Source of the DNA: Acidimicrobiales bacterium
GTDB taxonomy: Bacteria > Actinomycetota > Acidimicrobiia > Acidimicrobiales > SZUA-35
Length of the DNA stretch: 64,000 bases
Direction of reading: 5' to 3'
Assembly: GCA_041394265.1 (NCBI GenBank)
Contig: JAWKIO010000005.1
Coordinates: 2,666,001-2,730,000, forward strand
Position numbers and translations under genes: made by a program. The notes under the pieces are model-generated. The model saw only the letters and a list, made by a program, of their open reading frames with translations. It was not told the DNA's origin and did no database searches. Of this stretch, positions 9,075 to 17,438 are shown in pieces. Each line of letters opens with the position of its first letter. Position 1 is the first letter of the stretch.

Positions 9075-9704
9075 ATGACCGTTCCCCGATCCCGCCGTCT
9101 TCTGCCTGCTCTCGTCGCCGTACTCGCTCTTGGTGTTGCGGCGTGCTCCGACCCAGTGGATGAAGCGTCGAATGGGGCGATAGCTTCATCTGGCGATGTT
9201 TCCGATGGTGCCGTTGGCAACGTCGAGTCGCAAGCGGGGGGCGAGTCGACGCCGAACGCCGATGGACAGGACGCGGCCGATCTTCCCGCCGAGAGCGAGA
9301 CCGGTGTCGGCGATGATCCCGCCAACGGCGGCGCCCAAACCATCGCCGACGAACCGGCGCCTGTCATCGAATCCGAGGACGGCCTTTCGACCGAGCCGGT
9401 CAACGGTGGCGCCGAATCGGCGGCGGGCGACACCTCGCTGGCCGGGCCGGCGATGGCCCCGAGCGCTGCAGAGACCTGCGCGGTTGTCGAGTTCGGCTAC
9501 CTCGGGTTGCTCGATGGTGACACCGGTCCCGACGTGCAAGCCCGTCTCACCGAGGGCGCAACCAACGCCGCCGCCTCGAGCGACGCTCGCTACCAGGCCG
9601 CCGGCGCTGCGCTGCTCGACGCCGTCGGCTCCGACGCCATGTCGAGTCGAGCCGACGAGTTGCTCGCCGTGTGTGCCAGTGATGGATTCGAGAGGTTGGC
9701 ATGA
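9075..9704 (+). CDS. Small acidic lipoprotein of unknown function
   Basis: 209 aa with a clear lipoprotein signal: basic MTVPRSRR, hydrophobic core, and lipobox GVAAC with Cys24. A low-complexity Ala/Glu/Asp/Gly-rich linker follows, containing two PxNGGA-type repeats (ANGGAQT and VNGGAES). A small C-terminal domain of about 75 residues has two cysteines. I do not recognise the family. Start ATG 9075; a GTG 3 nt upstream is possible. The gene ends in an ATGA overlap with the glycosyltransferase subunit, so it is probably the first gene of that operon. Confidence 0.65.
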   Translation: MTVPRSRRLLPALVAVLALGVAACSDPVDEASNGAIASSGDVSDGAVGNVESQAGGESTPNADGQDAADLPAESETGVGDDPANGGAQTIADEPAPVIESEDGLSTEPVNGGAESAAGDTSLAGPAMAPSAAETCAVVEFGYLGLLDGDTGPDVQARLTEGATNAAASSDARYQAAGAALLDAVGSDAMSSRADELLAVCASDGFERLA

Positions 9705-10225
9705 GTCACAGTGACGGGGCCGTCCTCGACGGTGCGAGCACAATGGGCAGCGTGCATCACCTTCCGAGTGCTCCGCGCCGGGTGCTGTTCGTGTCGTCCT
9801 CGGGCGGACACCTGTCGCAGCTGCTGCAGCTGCGCCCGTGGTGGGCCCATCACGAGCGGCGTTGGGTCACCTTCGATCTGCCCGACGCGCACTCGAAGCT
9901 CAAGGGCGAGCATCTGATTCCTGCGCACTATCCGACCACACGAAACATCCCAAACACGCTGCGCAACATGGTGCTGGCTCATAAGGTGCTTGCCGATTGG
10001 CGTCCCGATGTCGTCATTTCGAACGGTGCCGGTGTGGCGGTCCCGTTCTTCGTCGCCGCACGACTCCGCAAGATCCCCACCGTGTATCTCGAGGTCTACG
10101 ACCGCATCGATTCACGGACCATGACGGGTCGACTCGTTCGCCCGTTCACCTCTCGGTTCTGCGTCCAGTGGCCCGAGCAGCAGAAGCTCAACCCAGGAAG
10201 TGAACTCGTTGGGCCTCTCTACTGA
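9701..10225 (+). CDS. pssD: Glycosyltransferase subunit, PssD/Alg14 family
   Basis: 174-aa Alg14/PssD-type protein, the membrane-anchoring and acceptor-binding half of a two-component glycosyltransferase. It shows the N-terminal Rossmann motif FVSSSGGHLSQLLQL and a conserved SNGAGVAVPFF stretch, followed by the Y-L-E-V segment. In bacteria this half pairs with a PssE/Alg13 protein to add a sugar to a lipid-linked intermediate. Here the PssE-like gene follows directly. The start overlaps the lipoprotein stop (ATGA); internal starts at later Met codons are possible because the first 25 residues are poorly conserved. Confidence 0.82.
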   Translation: MSHSDGAVLDGASTMGSVHHLPSAPRRVLFVSSSGGHLSQLLQLRPWWAHHERRWVTFDLPDAHSKLKGEHLIPAHYPTTRNIPNTLRNMVLAHKVLADWRPDVVISNGAGVAVPFFVAARLRKIPTVYLEVYDRIDSRTMTGRLVRPFTSRFCVQWPEQQKLNPGSELVGPLY

Positions 10226-10250
10226 TGTGCCGTCGCAACGCCAGGACCCG

Positions 10251-10859
10251 ATGAAGGCCCCTGCCATGTCTCTCTCCCAAGCGAACGACCCCTTGCCCGA
10301 AGATCAGATGATCGTCATTTCCGTCGGAACCGACCATCATCCCTTCGCACGTTTGGTCGAGTGGGCCGAGGCATGGGCGAAGGACAACCCGACCTACCGC
10401 GTCATCGTGCAACGAGGCACCGTCGCTGCACCGGTGTCGATCGAGAGTCACGACCTCATCCCTCACGACGAACTGCGCCGCCTCTTCGCGGCTGCCCTCG
10501 TGGTGGTGAGCCATGGAGGACCCTCCACGGTGATGGACGCCCGGATGGCCGGACGGCTGCCGATCGTCGTTCCGCGTGACAACTCGCTCGGCGAGCACGT
10601 CGACGACCATCAGTTGCGGTTCGCCCGTCATCTCGATCTCCACGGCCTGGCTCGCTGTGCCACCACACGCGAAGAGTTCGACGTGCTGATGGCCGAGGCA
10701 TTGGCGCACCCGGAGACGTTCACGATCCCCCGCCAGGAACTCGAAGCAGCATCCGGTGTGGTCAAGCTCGGCAAGGTGCTCGACGATCTCCTCGGCATCC
10801 AGACCCGGCTGACGCCGAACGACATCGAGCCGCACCACCGCCCCGTACTGGACTCGTGA
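10251..10859 (+). CDS. pssE: Glycosyltransferase subunit, PssE/Alg13 family
   Basis: Catalytic, nucleotide-sugar-binding half of the PssD/PssE glycosyltransferase, about 202 aa. The core begins MIVISVGTDHHPF and contains the GT-B C-terminal-domain signature VVSHGGPSTVMDARMAGRLP with the PIVVPR strand. The start at 10251 is favoured by AGGA 4 nt upstream. Later ATGs at 10266 and 10305 would still give the whole domain, and a GTG at 10200 would overlap pssD. It is followed by the GT2 gene with a GTGA overlap, so the three glycosyltransferase genes form one translationally coupled unit. Confidence 0.8.
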   Translation: MKAPAMSLSQANDPLPEDQMIVISVGTDHHPFARLVEWAEAWAKDNPTYRVIVQRGTVAAPVSIESHDLIPHDELRRLFAAALVVVSHGGPSTVMDARMAGRLPIVVPRDNSLGEHVDDHQLRFARHLDLHGLARCATTREEFDVLMAEALAHPETFTIPRQELEAASGVVKLGKVLDDLLGIQTRLTPNDIEPHHRPVLDS

Positions 10860-11824
10860 CGATGTCGAGCGCCGCATCGGCGACCGACCATCTGGCCGAC
10901 GCCAAAGCGTCGGCGCTCGACGACCTGTCGGTGTCGGTCGTGATCGCCACCCGTGATCGACCTCAGTTGCTGGCCCGAGCGATTGCCGGCGTGCTCGCAC
11001 AGGACGACGTTGGCGACCTCGAGATCGTGCTGGTCTTCGACCATTCCGAGCCCGACCACTCGCTTGGACTCGATGAACCGGGACGGCGCATTCGAGTCAC
11101 CACGAACGAACGCAAGCCGGGCCTCGCCGGAGCCCGCAACTCCGGGGTTGCCAAGGCCACGCACCCATGGGTGGCCTTCTGTGACGACGACGACGAGTGG
11201 CTCCCGGGCAAGCTCGCCGCCCAGTTCGCTGCGCTGCGGACGACACCGTCGGCGTTGGTGGCAACCACCGGCGTCTTCATCAACTTCGATGACGAGGACA
11301 CCGAACGGATCCCTGATCCCGCGAAGCTCACGTTCGAGGATTTCATCCGGGACCGGATGACCGAGGTGCACCCCTCAGCGACGTTGTTCTTGGCCGCGGC
11401 GTGGGGCGCGATCGGCCAGGTCGACGAAGACATCCCGGGCGGATACGCCGAGGACTACGACTGGTTGCTACGAGCTGCGAAAATCGCCCCGATCGCCGCC
11501 GCCACCCAGCCCTTGGTGCGGGTGTATTGGCACGGCGCTTCGTTCTTCTTCGAGCGGTGGCGCATGATCGACGAGGCACTCGGCTACCTCGTGGACAAGT
11601 TCCCCGAGTTCCACGACGACCCGGTCGGCCTCGCCCGTATTCGGGGTCAGCAGGCGGTCGCCCAGGCGGCGATGGGGGAGCGAGGGCGGGCGTTCCGCAC
11701 CGCTGTCGAGACGTTCAAGTTGTCGCCGAAGGAGCGCCGGGTTCCGGTCGCACTCGTCGTCGCCGCCGGTGTTCCGGCCGCTTCGATACTGAAACTCCTC
11801 CATCGGTTCGGTAAGGGCATCTGA
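10856..11824 (+). CDS. Glycosyltransferase family 2
   Basis: 322-aa GT-A fold glycosyltransferase. The nucleotide-sugar-binding start SVSVVIATRDRPQLL is followed by the Arg-Asn segment AGARNSGV and the metal-binding cluster CDDDDEW (109-115). A later acidic pair, ED in GGYAEDYDW, fits the catalytic-base position. It probably adds a sugar to the lipid-linked repeat unit in the cytoplasm. The start is a GTG overlapping the upstream stop (GTGA); an ATG two codons later is an alternative. Last gene of the polysaccharide cluster; a tRNA follows 22 bp later. Confidence 0.85.
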   Translation: MTMSSAASATDHLADAKASALDDLSVSVVIATRDRPQLLARAIAGVLAQDDVGDLEIVLVFDHSEPDHSLGLDEPGRRIRVTTNERKPGLAGARNSGVAKATHPWVAFCDDDDEWLPGKLAAQFAALRTTPSALVATTGVFINFDDEDTERIPDPAKLTFEDFIRDRMTEVHPSATLFLAAAWGAIGQVDEDIPGGYAEDYDWLLRAAKIAPIAAATQPLVRVYWHGASFFFERWRMIDEALGYLVDKFPEFHDDPVGLARIRGQQAVAQAAMGERGRAFRTAVETFKLSPKERRVPVALVVAAGVPAASILKLLHRFGKGI

Positions 11825-11836
11825 GCCGGGTACGAT
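11807..11836 (+). promoter_or_regulatory. Candidate promoter for tRNA-Arg
   Basis: TTCGGT at 11807-11812 and TACGAT at 11831-11836, separated by 18 nt. The -10 ends 10 nt before the mature tRNA 5' end. The -35 is inside the 3' end of the glycosyltransferase gene. Confidence 0.45.
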
Positions 11837-11846
11837 CCGGAGTCCC

Positions 11847-11918
11847 GCCCTCGTAGCTCAGGGGATAGAGCATCGGCCTCCGGAGCCGTGTGCGCAGGTT
11901 CGAATCCTGCCGAGGGCA
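11847..11918 (+). tRNA. tRNA-Arg (anticodon CCG)
   Basis: Complete cloverleaf of 72 nt. The 7-bp acceptor stem is GCCCTCG/CGAGGGC, and the D-arm contains AGCTCAGGGGATAGAGC. The anticodon stem-loop is TCGGC-CTCCGGA-GCCGT, with CCG at the anticodon, and the T-arm is GCAGG-TTCGAAT-CCTGC. The CCA end is not encoded. It reads CGG arginine codons, frequent in this GC-rich genome. Confidence 0.97.
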
Positions 11919-11930
11919 CGCTCTGTAGCA

Positions 11931-11977
11931 CGGCCTCGACCAGCGTGAACACGCCGGTCGAGGCCGTTGTTCGTTTT
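11931..11977 (+). terminator. Rho-independent terminator after tRNA-Arg
   Basis: Perfect 11-bp stem CGGCCTCGACC/GGTCGAGGCCG, with an inner 4-bp stem GCGT/ACGC on a GAAC loop, followed by the T-rich run TTGTTCGTTTT. It should also insulate the convergent esterase operon, whose stop is at 12000. Confidence 0.85.
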
Positions 11978-11999
11978 CTCGCTGTGGCCGAGTCGGGCG

Positions 12000-13487
12000 T
12001 CAGTCGGACGGGAGGCCCGCCGATTCGCCCCAGGCCTCGATCAGGCCGGGTGCCGGCTGCGGCACCATCTCGTCAGTGCCGCCGAATTGGCGGGTGTTGA
12101 GCGCAGCGTTGGGGTCATAGACCGGCCAGCCGGGATCGCTCGTGCTCACGAACCTCGACCAGGCGGTCGCGAACTCGTCGGCGACGGCGGCGTTCTCGAG
12201 GGTGTCGGCACCGACCTCATCGAGTCGGTCGAACAGGTAGGCCAGTTCGGCGGCATGACAGGCGCCGTACGCCGGTCCGAGCGGTTCGCCGGAGAACAGG
12301 CTCGAGTAGCTTCGACCGCCGGCATCGACATGGGCAGCCGCGAGTCGAAGGGCGGGCAGACGGTAGATCGCGTCGGCCAGGAAAAGCGAGCGCAGCCTCG
12401 CCAGGTCGGCCGAGGGTGTCGTGCGTCGGTAGTGCTCGAGCAGCGCGTCGGGACGGGCGACGCCGCCCCGGACCATCTCGTCGAGCAACTCCGCCTCGTC
12501 GGCGGGCACGTAGGCCTCGCCTTGCAGCACCTCGAAGAGCTGGACCTCGTCTCGGTTGGTGCCGACCAGCAGGTCGATGTGGCGGGCTGCCCCGGCGGCG
12601 ACGGCGGCTTGTGGGTCGATCGGGAGGACGTCGCCGTCGAGCACGACACCCCACGAGCGGCCGCCGGGGAGGTTGCGGCGACCGATGTCGGAGTCGATGA
12701 CGCTGCGCTGTGCAACGAGCAGCTGCTCAACAGGGACAGACGTCAGCTGGTCGACCTCGTCGAGTTGCAGCGCAACCAACAGGTCGGCCGCCATCGACGT
12801 TGCGATGTCGGCCGGGAAGATCCGAGAGGTGCTCCCGCTCTGGAGAATGGCGCGATCGAACGATGCCGAGGCACCAGGAACGGCGAGCAGCGACCCGATC
12901 GAGAATGCCCCGGCCGACTCGCCGGCGACGGTGATGTTGGCGGCGTCACCCCCGAATGCGGCCACGTGGTCTCGAACCCAGCCGAGCGCCGCTGCCTGAT
13001 CCTGGAGCCCGAGATTGGTGCAGCGCCGCCATGCACTGCCACCGAGATCGGCCAGATGGAGCCAGCCGAGGGCCCCGACTCGATAGTTGGTGGCTACGAC
13101 GATGGCGTCGAGTCGGCGCGCCAACGCAGCTCCATTGGTCTCGGGCGGCGACGCCGAGCCGTTCTCGAAGCCGCCACCGTAGATCCAGACGAGCACCGGG
13201 TACGGTCCGGCCGACGGTGGCACCCATACGTTCAGATAGAGGCAGTCCTCACTCCCCGTCGACCCGGCGCCCTCTCCGCTCAGCGCGGCCACTCCCTGCG
13301 CCGGCGGAGCGGGAGCAGCGCCAGCGTCGAGTACCCCGCTCCACGGCGTAGCGGGAAGGGGCGGGCGGAAGCGCAGGTCACCGATGGGGGGTGCGGCAAA
13401 CGGGATGCCGGCGAACAAGCGTGTGCCGTCGGGAAGCAGCCGTCCACGGACCGCGCCAGCGGCAGTTTCCACCACGGGATCAGTCAT
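12000..13487 (-). CDS. Carboxylesterase type B family
   Basis: 495-aa alpha/beta hydrolase of the carboxylesterase B/para-nitrobenzyl esterase family. It has the N-terminal FAGIPFAAPP motif, the SEDCLYLNVW signature, the oxyanion-hole GGGF, and the nucleophile elbow GESAG with Ser191. No signal peptide is visible, so it is probably cytoplasmic. The start at 13487 has GGAG 5 nt upstream; a GTG two codons earlier is possible. Its first bases overlap the end of the AtuA-like small gene by 8 bp. It therefore belongs to the same operon and may hydrolyse an ester or lactone in that pathway; the substrate is unknown. Confidence 0.85.
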   Translation of the reverse strand: MTDPVVETAAGAVRGRLLPDGTRLFAGIPFAAPPIGDLRFRPPLPATPWSGVLDAGAAPAPPAQGVAALSGEGAGSTGSEDCLYLNVWVPPSAGPYPVLVWIYGGGFENGSASPPETNGAALARRLDAIVVATNYRVGALGWLHLADLGGSAWRRCTNLGLQDQAAALGWVRDHVAAFGGDAANITVAGESAGAFSIGSLLAVPGASASFDRAILQSGSTSRIFPADIATSMAADLLVALQLDEVDQLTSVPVEQLLVAQRSVIDSDIGRRNLPGGRSWGVVLDGDVLPIDPQAAVAAGAARHIDLLVGTNRDEVQLFEVLQGEAYVPADEAELLDEMVRGGVARPDALLEHYRRTTPSADLARLRSLFLADAIYRLPALRLAAAHVDAGGRSYSSLFSGEPLGPAYGACHAAELAYLFDRLDEVGADTLENAAVADEFATAWSRFVSTSDPGWPVYDPNAALNTRQFGGTDEMVPQPAPGLIEAWGESAGLPSD

Positions 13488-13815
13488 CGGCACTCCTCTC
13501 TACGCCGGTTCGGTCCGGCAGCTCCATCGCGAGCAGGCTCGAGCTGAGGCTCTTGCCGTGGATGTCGAGTTCGAGCGAGCGGGTGACGCCTCCCGCCAGC
13601 GCGTCGTGAAGGACGAACTTGAGGGCGCCGAGCTGCGGGAGTTCGTAGCGAAGAACCGGTCCACGGACACGGTCGCCGAAATGGGTCGCCACTCGCTCGG
13701 CCGTGACGTACTCGGCGATGAAGGGGTAGTCGGCGGTGTCGAACACGATCAGTGAGAGATCCGAGGTGTTGCCCTTGTCGCCGGCTCGGCTGTGGGCGAT
13801 GTCGTGCAGTCTCAT
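13480..13815 (-). CDS. AtuA-like ferredoxin-fold domain protein
   Basis: 111-aa protein starting MRLHDIAHSRAGDKGNTSDLS, the typical start of the ferredoxin-fold domain found as the C-terminal part of AtuA (DUF1446) proteins or as a separate partner. The start at 13815 overlaps the stop of the upstream AtuA gene (ATGA), which argues that the two polypeptides are made together and probably form one enzyme. The family is tied to acyclic terpene (citronellol/geraniol) or related branched-acyl catabolism in Pseudomonas; the substrate here is unproven. Confidence 0.75.
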   Translation of the reverse strand: MRLHDIAHSRAGDKGNTSDLSLIVFDTADYPFIAEYVTAERVATHFGDRVRGPVLRYELPQLGALKFVLHDALAGGVTRSLELDIHGKSLSSSLLAMELPDRTGVERSADD

Positions 13816-15167
13816 GCCGACTCCACGACGGTGCACCTGGTCTCGACATCGAGCCGGGGGATGAGGACTGAGGCGACGGCGATGACTTCGGTCGCGGTTC
13901 GCACGGCACCTCCACCGCCCGCAGGCCCGTTGAGCCAGAGCGAGGCAACCTCGTGACCGACGCGCACCGCAGCGTCACGAGTCGGCGCTCGAGCGGCGAC
14001 CCGCGCTCGGACCTCCATCGGTTCCGCGTGGGAGTCGGGCGTGGGTCCACGATGAACGGCGTCGATGCCGATCAGATCGAAGCGGGCGTCGGTGATCGCG
14101 ATGTCGAGAAGGTCGAGCCGCTCTCGGACGATGTCGAGCGCCAGCCGGCCCCGGGCCACGGCGTTCGGGCCGGCGTACGAGATCTGACCCTCACCGATGA
14201 AGCCGTCGCTGTAGCCCACCGAGACCTTCAGATGGTCGGGGCGCTCACAGCCCTCGAAGCCCGCAGCGGCGACGACATTCTCGGCCATTTGCATGAGGCG
14301 GACGCCGGAGAAGTCGGCCACCACGTCGGGCGTGACGTAGGCCGAAGGATCGTGGACCTCGTAGAGCAGCTGTTCGGTGCAGGTGGCCACATCGACGCGC
14401 CCGCCCGTTCCCTCCACCTTGGTGATGACGAACGATCCGTCGGCTTCGACCTGCGCGATCGGAAAGCCGAGCCGAGCGAGGTCGGGCACGTCCTTCACTC
14501 CGGGGTCGGCGAAGTAGCCGCCGGTCACGTGGCCGGCGCACTCGAGGAGGTGGCCGACGCCGACACCACAGGCCAGCCGTCGCCAATCGTCGAGTGGCCA
14601 ACCGAACTCGTGTACCAGCGGGGCCAAGAACATCGCCGGATCGGCGACCCTGCCCGCAACCACCACGTCGGCGCCTGCTTCGAGCGCTGCGATGATCGGT
14701 TCGCAACCGAGGTAGGCATTCGCCGAGACGACCGATTCCCCGAGATCGTCGAGCGATGCCTCGCGTTCGATGAGGGGTAGGCCGCGTCCGGCGACGAGCG
14801 TGAGCACGTCGTCACCCTCGACCGCTGCGACCTTCAGCCCAGCCAGACTCATCTCGGTCGCCACGTCGGCTACGAGGCGGGCGCCGGCGAGTGGGTTCGC
14901 TGCGCCCATGTTGGTGATGATCTTCACTCCCTGCCGGGTGCACGGCTCGAGCACCGCCCGCATGCGGGCGCCGAGCCACTCGTTGAAGCCGGCGGCGGGA
15001 TCTCGCCGCCGCTCGATCTGTGCGAGCGCGATTGTGCGCTCCGCCAGGCATTCGAAGACCAGGTAGTCGAGGTCGCCCCGTTCGGCGAGCTCGACCGCTG
15101 GCTCGATGCGGTCATCGGCGAATCCAGCGCCCGCCCCGATACGCAACGGCCTCACCTGTTCTGGCAT
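13812..15167 (-). CDS. AtuA family (DUF1446) acyclic terpene utilisation protein
   Basis: 451-aa DUF1446 domain protein with the hallmark start RIGAGAGFADDRIEPAVEL and the segments DYLVFECLAERTIAL and NMGAANPLAGA. It corresponds to the large N-terminal domain of AtuA; the smaller ferredoxin-fold domain is encoded by the next, overlapping gene. The biochemical reaction of the family is not well settled. Start ATG at 15167, with a -10-like CATAGT 6 nt before it on the minus strand, so the transcript may be leaderless and this would be the first gene of the AtuA-AtuA-like-esterase operon. Confidence 0.8.
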   Translation of the reverse strand: MPEQVRPLRIGAGAGFADDRIEPAVELAERGDLDYLVFECLAERTIALAQIERRRDPAAGFNEWLGARMRAVLEPCTRQGVKIITNMGAANPLAGARLVADVATEMSLAGLKVAAVEGDDVLTLVAGRGLPLIEREASLDDLGESVVSANAYLGCEPIIAALEAGADVVVAGRVADPAMFLAPLVHEFGWPLDDWRRLACGVGVGHLLECAGHVTGGYFADPGVKDVPDLARLGFPIAQVEADGSFVITKVEGTGGRVDVATCTEQLLYEVHDPSAYVTPDVVADFSGVRLMQMAENVVAAAGFEGCERPDHLKVSVGYSDGFIGEGQISYAGPNAVARGRLALDIVRERLDLLDIAITDARFDLIGIDAVHRGPTPDSHAEPMEVRARVAARAPTRDAAVRVGHEVASLWLNGPAGGGGAVRTATEVIAVASVLIPRLDVETRCTVVESA

Positions 15168-15173
15168 GGCTCA

Positions 15174-15179
15174 ACTATG
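15174..15179 (-). promoter_or_regulatory. -10-like element of the atuA-type operon
   Basis: CATAGT on the minus strand with a 6-nt spacer to the ATG at 15167. No Shine-Dalgarno is visible in between. Confidence 0.35.
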
Positions 15180-15211
15180 GCCCACGACGGTGCCGACGAT
15201 GCAGCTCGACC

Positions 15212-15733
15212 TCAGGGCCCGGACGTGGCGGCCTGTGGGTCGAGGCCGGCAGCGAGACGGTCGCTGACGACGACGGCCAGGGCGTGGGCGGCGCGGCGGC
15301 CTCGTACCTCGACCTCCGCGTGGGAGTCGCCGTGCTGATCGACGACGACCACCTGCCAGGGCCGGCCGAGGACGAGCCACGCGACGAGCCCGATGACGGC
15401 GAGGAACAGCCACAGCAACAGGTCGATGGCAAACCCGACGAGAATCCACACGAACGGGCCGACGAGCAGTGCGAGGAGACCCACAGCGATGACCGTGGCG
15501 ATTGCCATGATGGCGAGGCCGAAGACCCCCATGTCGTCCAACGGAAGGTCGATCCAGTCCCATCCGCTCCATCCCTTCCTCTCGGAGCGGCCGGAGCGAT
15601 CTTGCCGACGCTGATTGGACCGTGCTCGCCATCGACGCTCCAACCGATCACTCGGGTTGGGTCGGTGCAACGGCCGGCGGACTTCCACGTGGTACTCGAC
15701 GTCGGTTGTCTCCGACCGCCCACCACCCGACAT
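15212..15733 (-). CDS. Hypothetical two-helix membrane protein
   Basis: 173 aa. A strongly basic Arg/Ser-rich N-terminal region (about residues 18-55) leads to two or three adjacent hydrophobic helices at about 70-125 (MGVFGLAIMAIATVIAVG onward). A small hydrophilic C-terminal domain follows, beginning GRPWQVVVVDQHGD, with a regular beta/alpha feel. No family recognised. The start at 15733 has GGGG 8 nt upstream; a GTG two codons earlier is possible. It follows the diguanylate cyclase gene on the same strand, 73 bp away. Confidence 0.6.
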   Translation of the reverse strand: MSGGGRSETTDVEYHVEVRRPLHRPNPSDRLERRWRARSNQRRQDRSGRSERKGWSGWDWIDLPLDDMGVFGLAIMAIATVIAVGLLALLVGPFVWILVGFAIDLLLWLFLAVIGLVAWLVLGRPWQVVVVDQHGDSHAEVEVRGRRAAHALAVVVSDRLAAGLDPQAATSGP

Positions 15734-15806
15734 GGTCACGGCCCCATCATTGCATCAGGCCCGCGGGTGTGGATCGATGGACAACTCTCTGATCGTGGTC
15801 GCTGGC

Positions 15807-17381
15807 TCAGCGCGTTGCTCGTTTGACGGCGAACATTGCGGCGTCGGCGCGTGCGATGACCGTTTCGGCCGACTCGCCGGGTTCTGGGCGGATCACGCCG
15901 ATCGACGCGGATGGGATCCAGTCGGCTGTTTCATTGACGGCGACCGGCTTGAGCAAGACCCGCTGGAGCCGCTCGACGATTCGATGGTCGTCGGGCTCCG
16001 CGCCGACGTCCATCACCAACAGGAGCTCGTCGCCGCCCCAGCGTCCGATCGCATCGTGCTCGCGGGCAGCTCGCCGGAGTCGGTGTGCGACCTCCACCAG
16101 CACGGCATCGCCGGCCTCGTGACCCCAGGTGTCGTTCACCACCTTGAAGCGGTCGAGGTCGACGAAGACGACGATCGTGTGTGACCCAGACGTCGCCAAC
16201 GCCTGCGCGAGGTGCGCCTCGATCGCTGATCGGTTCAGCAGCCCGGTCAGCGAGTCGTGTCGGGCTTCGACCCGGAGCTTTGCCGTCGTCGTGATGTCAT
16301 CGAGCGAGCCGATGAACGAAGCAGCGCGACCGTCGCCACCGATGGCACGGAGGCGGAGTCGCCACCAGGTCGTCTCGTCGTCTCCGGCGAGTTCGAGCTC
16401 GACCCGCTCGGTCTGGCCAACGATCAGATCGGCCAATGTCGTGTCGAGGCGTCGTCGTGACTCGCCGTCGAAGAGGTCGTGGATGCGCTCGACGCCGGCG
16501 CGGCGGTCGAGCAGCTGGCGCCACGCCGCGTTGTGGAACGTGACGTCGCCGTCGATCGTGCAGCGAAACACCGCCGCGGTGACCTCGTTGGCCAGTGCCC
16601 GGAAGTCGTCGGCGAGGCGCTGCAGCTCGGCCTCACGCTCGAGCAGCTGTTGCTCGGCCGCCACCTTGTCGGTGATGTCCCACAACACGAGGATGATGTG
16701 TCCTTCTCCCGATGGCGGGTTGCGCCGATGCGCATACGAGGTCTCGACCCAGACCCTGGTCCCATCCTTGCGGATCCACTGGCGTCGAGAGGTGTAGGTG
16801 CCTTCGGGATGCTCGTTGAGCTGCTTCCACATGCGGATGCCAGCAACCAAGTGTTCCGCCACGGTGAACTTGGCCGGGACACTCCCGATCAGCTCGTCGT
16901 GGGAGTACCCGATGAACCGTTCGCTATCGCCCTCGACGGTCATGATCACCGCAGCCGAGTTGACCGTGAAGATCATCCAGTCTGCTGGCCGCTGGTCGAA
17001 GAGATGGTCATGATCGAAGCCGCCGTCGACGACTCGACCGGTCGGGTCGATCACGACGAAGAGGTGCCCGAGCACGTCGTCGCCGATGAGGTTGATCATC
17101 TGCATCCTGGTGATGGCCGCCGACTCGCCCAGCGTTGACCGGAACTCCGTGTCGAGGAGCTCACCCGGTGTCGTCATCGCCAGTCCGTAGAGGTCGACGA
17201 GATTCACCCGATCATCGGGGTGTACTTGATCGAGGATCTCCTCGATCGACTGGTCCAGCACGTCGAACTCGTCGCTGCGCATCCAGTCGGGTACCACCAC
17301 GGGCTCGCCCAGTTCGCCCCGCACTCCCACGAGCTTGCCCCGAGCGAGCGCCAGGAGTTCGTCGCGTGTCCAGGCATGCAT
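15807..17381 (-). CDS. PAS-PAS-GGDEF diguanylate cyclase
   Basis: 524-aa signalling protein without clear membrane helices. An N-terminal segment is followed by a PAS domain at about 95-245 ending in the PAC-like WDITDKVAAEQQLLEREAEL, and a second PAS domain at about 258-365. The GGDEF domain begins DSLTGLLNR. The active-site loop is GGDEL (449-453), a minor variant of GGDEF. An intact inhibitory RxxD site (REHD, 440-443) lies five residues before it, so it probably makes c-di-GMP with product feedback. The ATG at 17381 is preferred over an in-frame TTG seven codons upstream. Confidence 0.88.
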   Translation of the reverse strand: MHAWTRDELLALARGKLVGVRGELGEPVVVPDWMRSDEFDVLDQSIEEILDQVHPDDRVNLVDLYGLAMTTPGELLDTEFRSTLGESAAITRMQMINLIGDDVLGHLFVVIDPTGRVVDGGFDHDHLFDQRPADWMIFTVNSAAVIMTVEGDSERFIGYSHDELIGSVPAKFTVAEHLVAGIRMWKQLNEHPEGTYTSRRQWIRKDGTRVWVETSYAHRRNPPSGEGHIILVLWDITDKVAAEQQLLEREAELQRLADDFRALANEVTAAVFRCTIDGDVTFHNAAWRQLLDRRAGVERIHDLFDGESRRRLDTTLADLIVGQTERVELELAGDDETTWWRLRLRAIGGDGRAASFIGSLDDITTTAKLRVEARHDSLTGLLNRSAIEAHLAQALATSGSHTIVVFVDLDRFKVVNDTWGHEAGDAVLVEVAHRLRRAAREHDAIGRWGGDELLLVMDVGAEPDDHRIVERLQRVLLKPVAVNETADWIPSASIGVIRPEPGESAETVIARADAAMFAVKRATR

Positions 17382-17438
17382 AGGTGGAGTTTCGGTCGCC
17401 AACGACCGAACGTGACCCCACCTCCTGGGCAGGGCCGC

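Noticed and set aside
11847..12000. tRNA-Arg as an integration site for a genomic island
   Set aside because: A tRNA next to an accessory-type cluster is suggestive, but no integrase or repeated tRNA 3' end was found on either side in the window.
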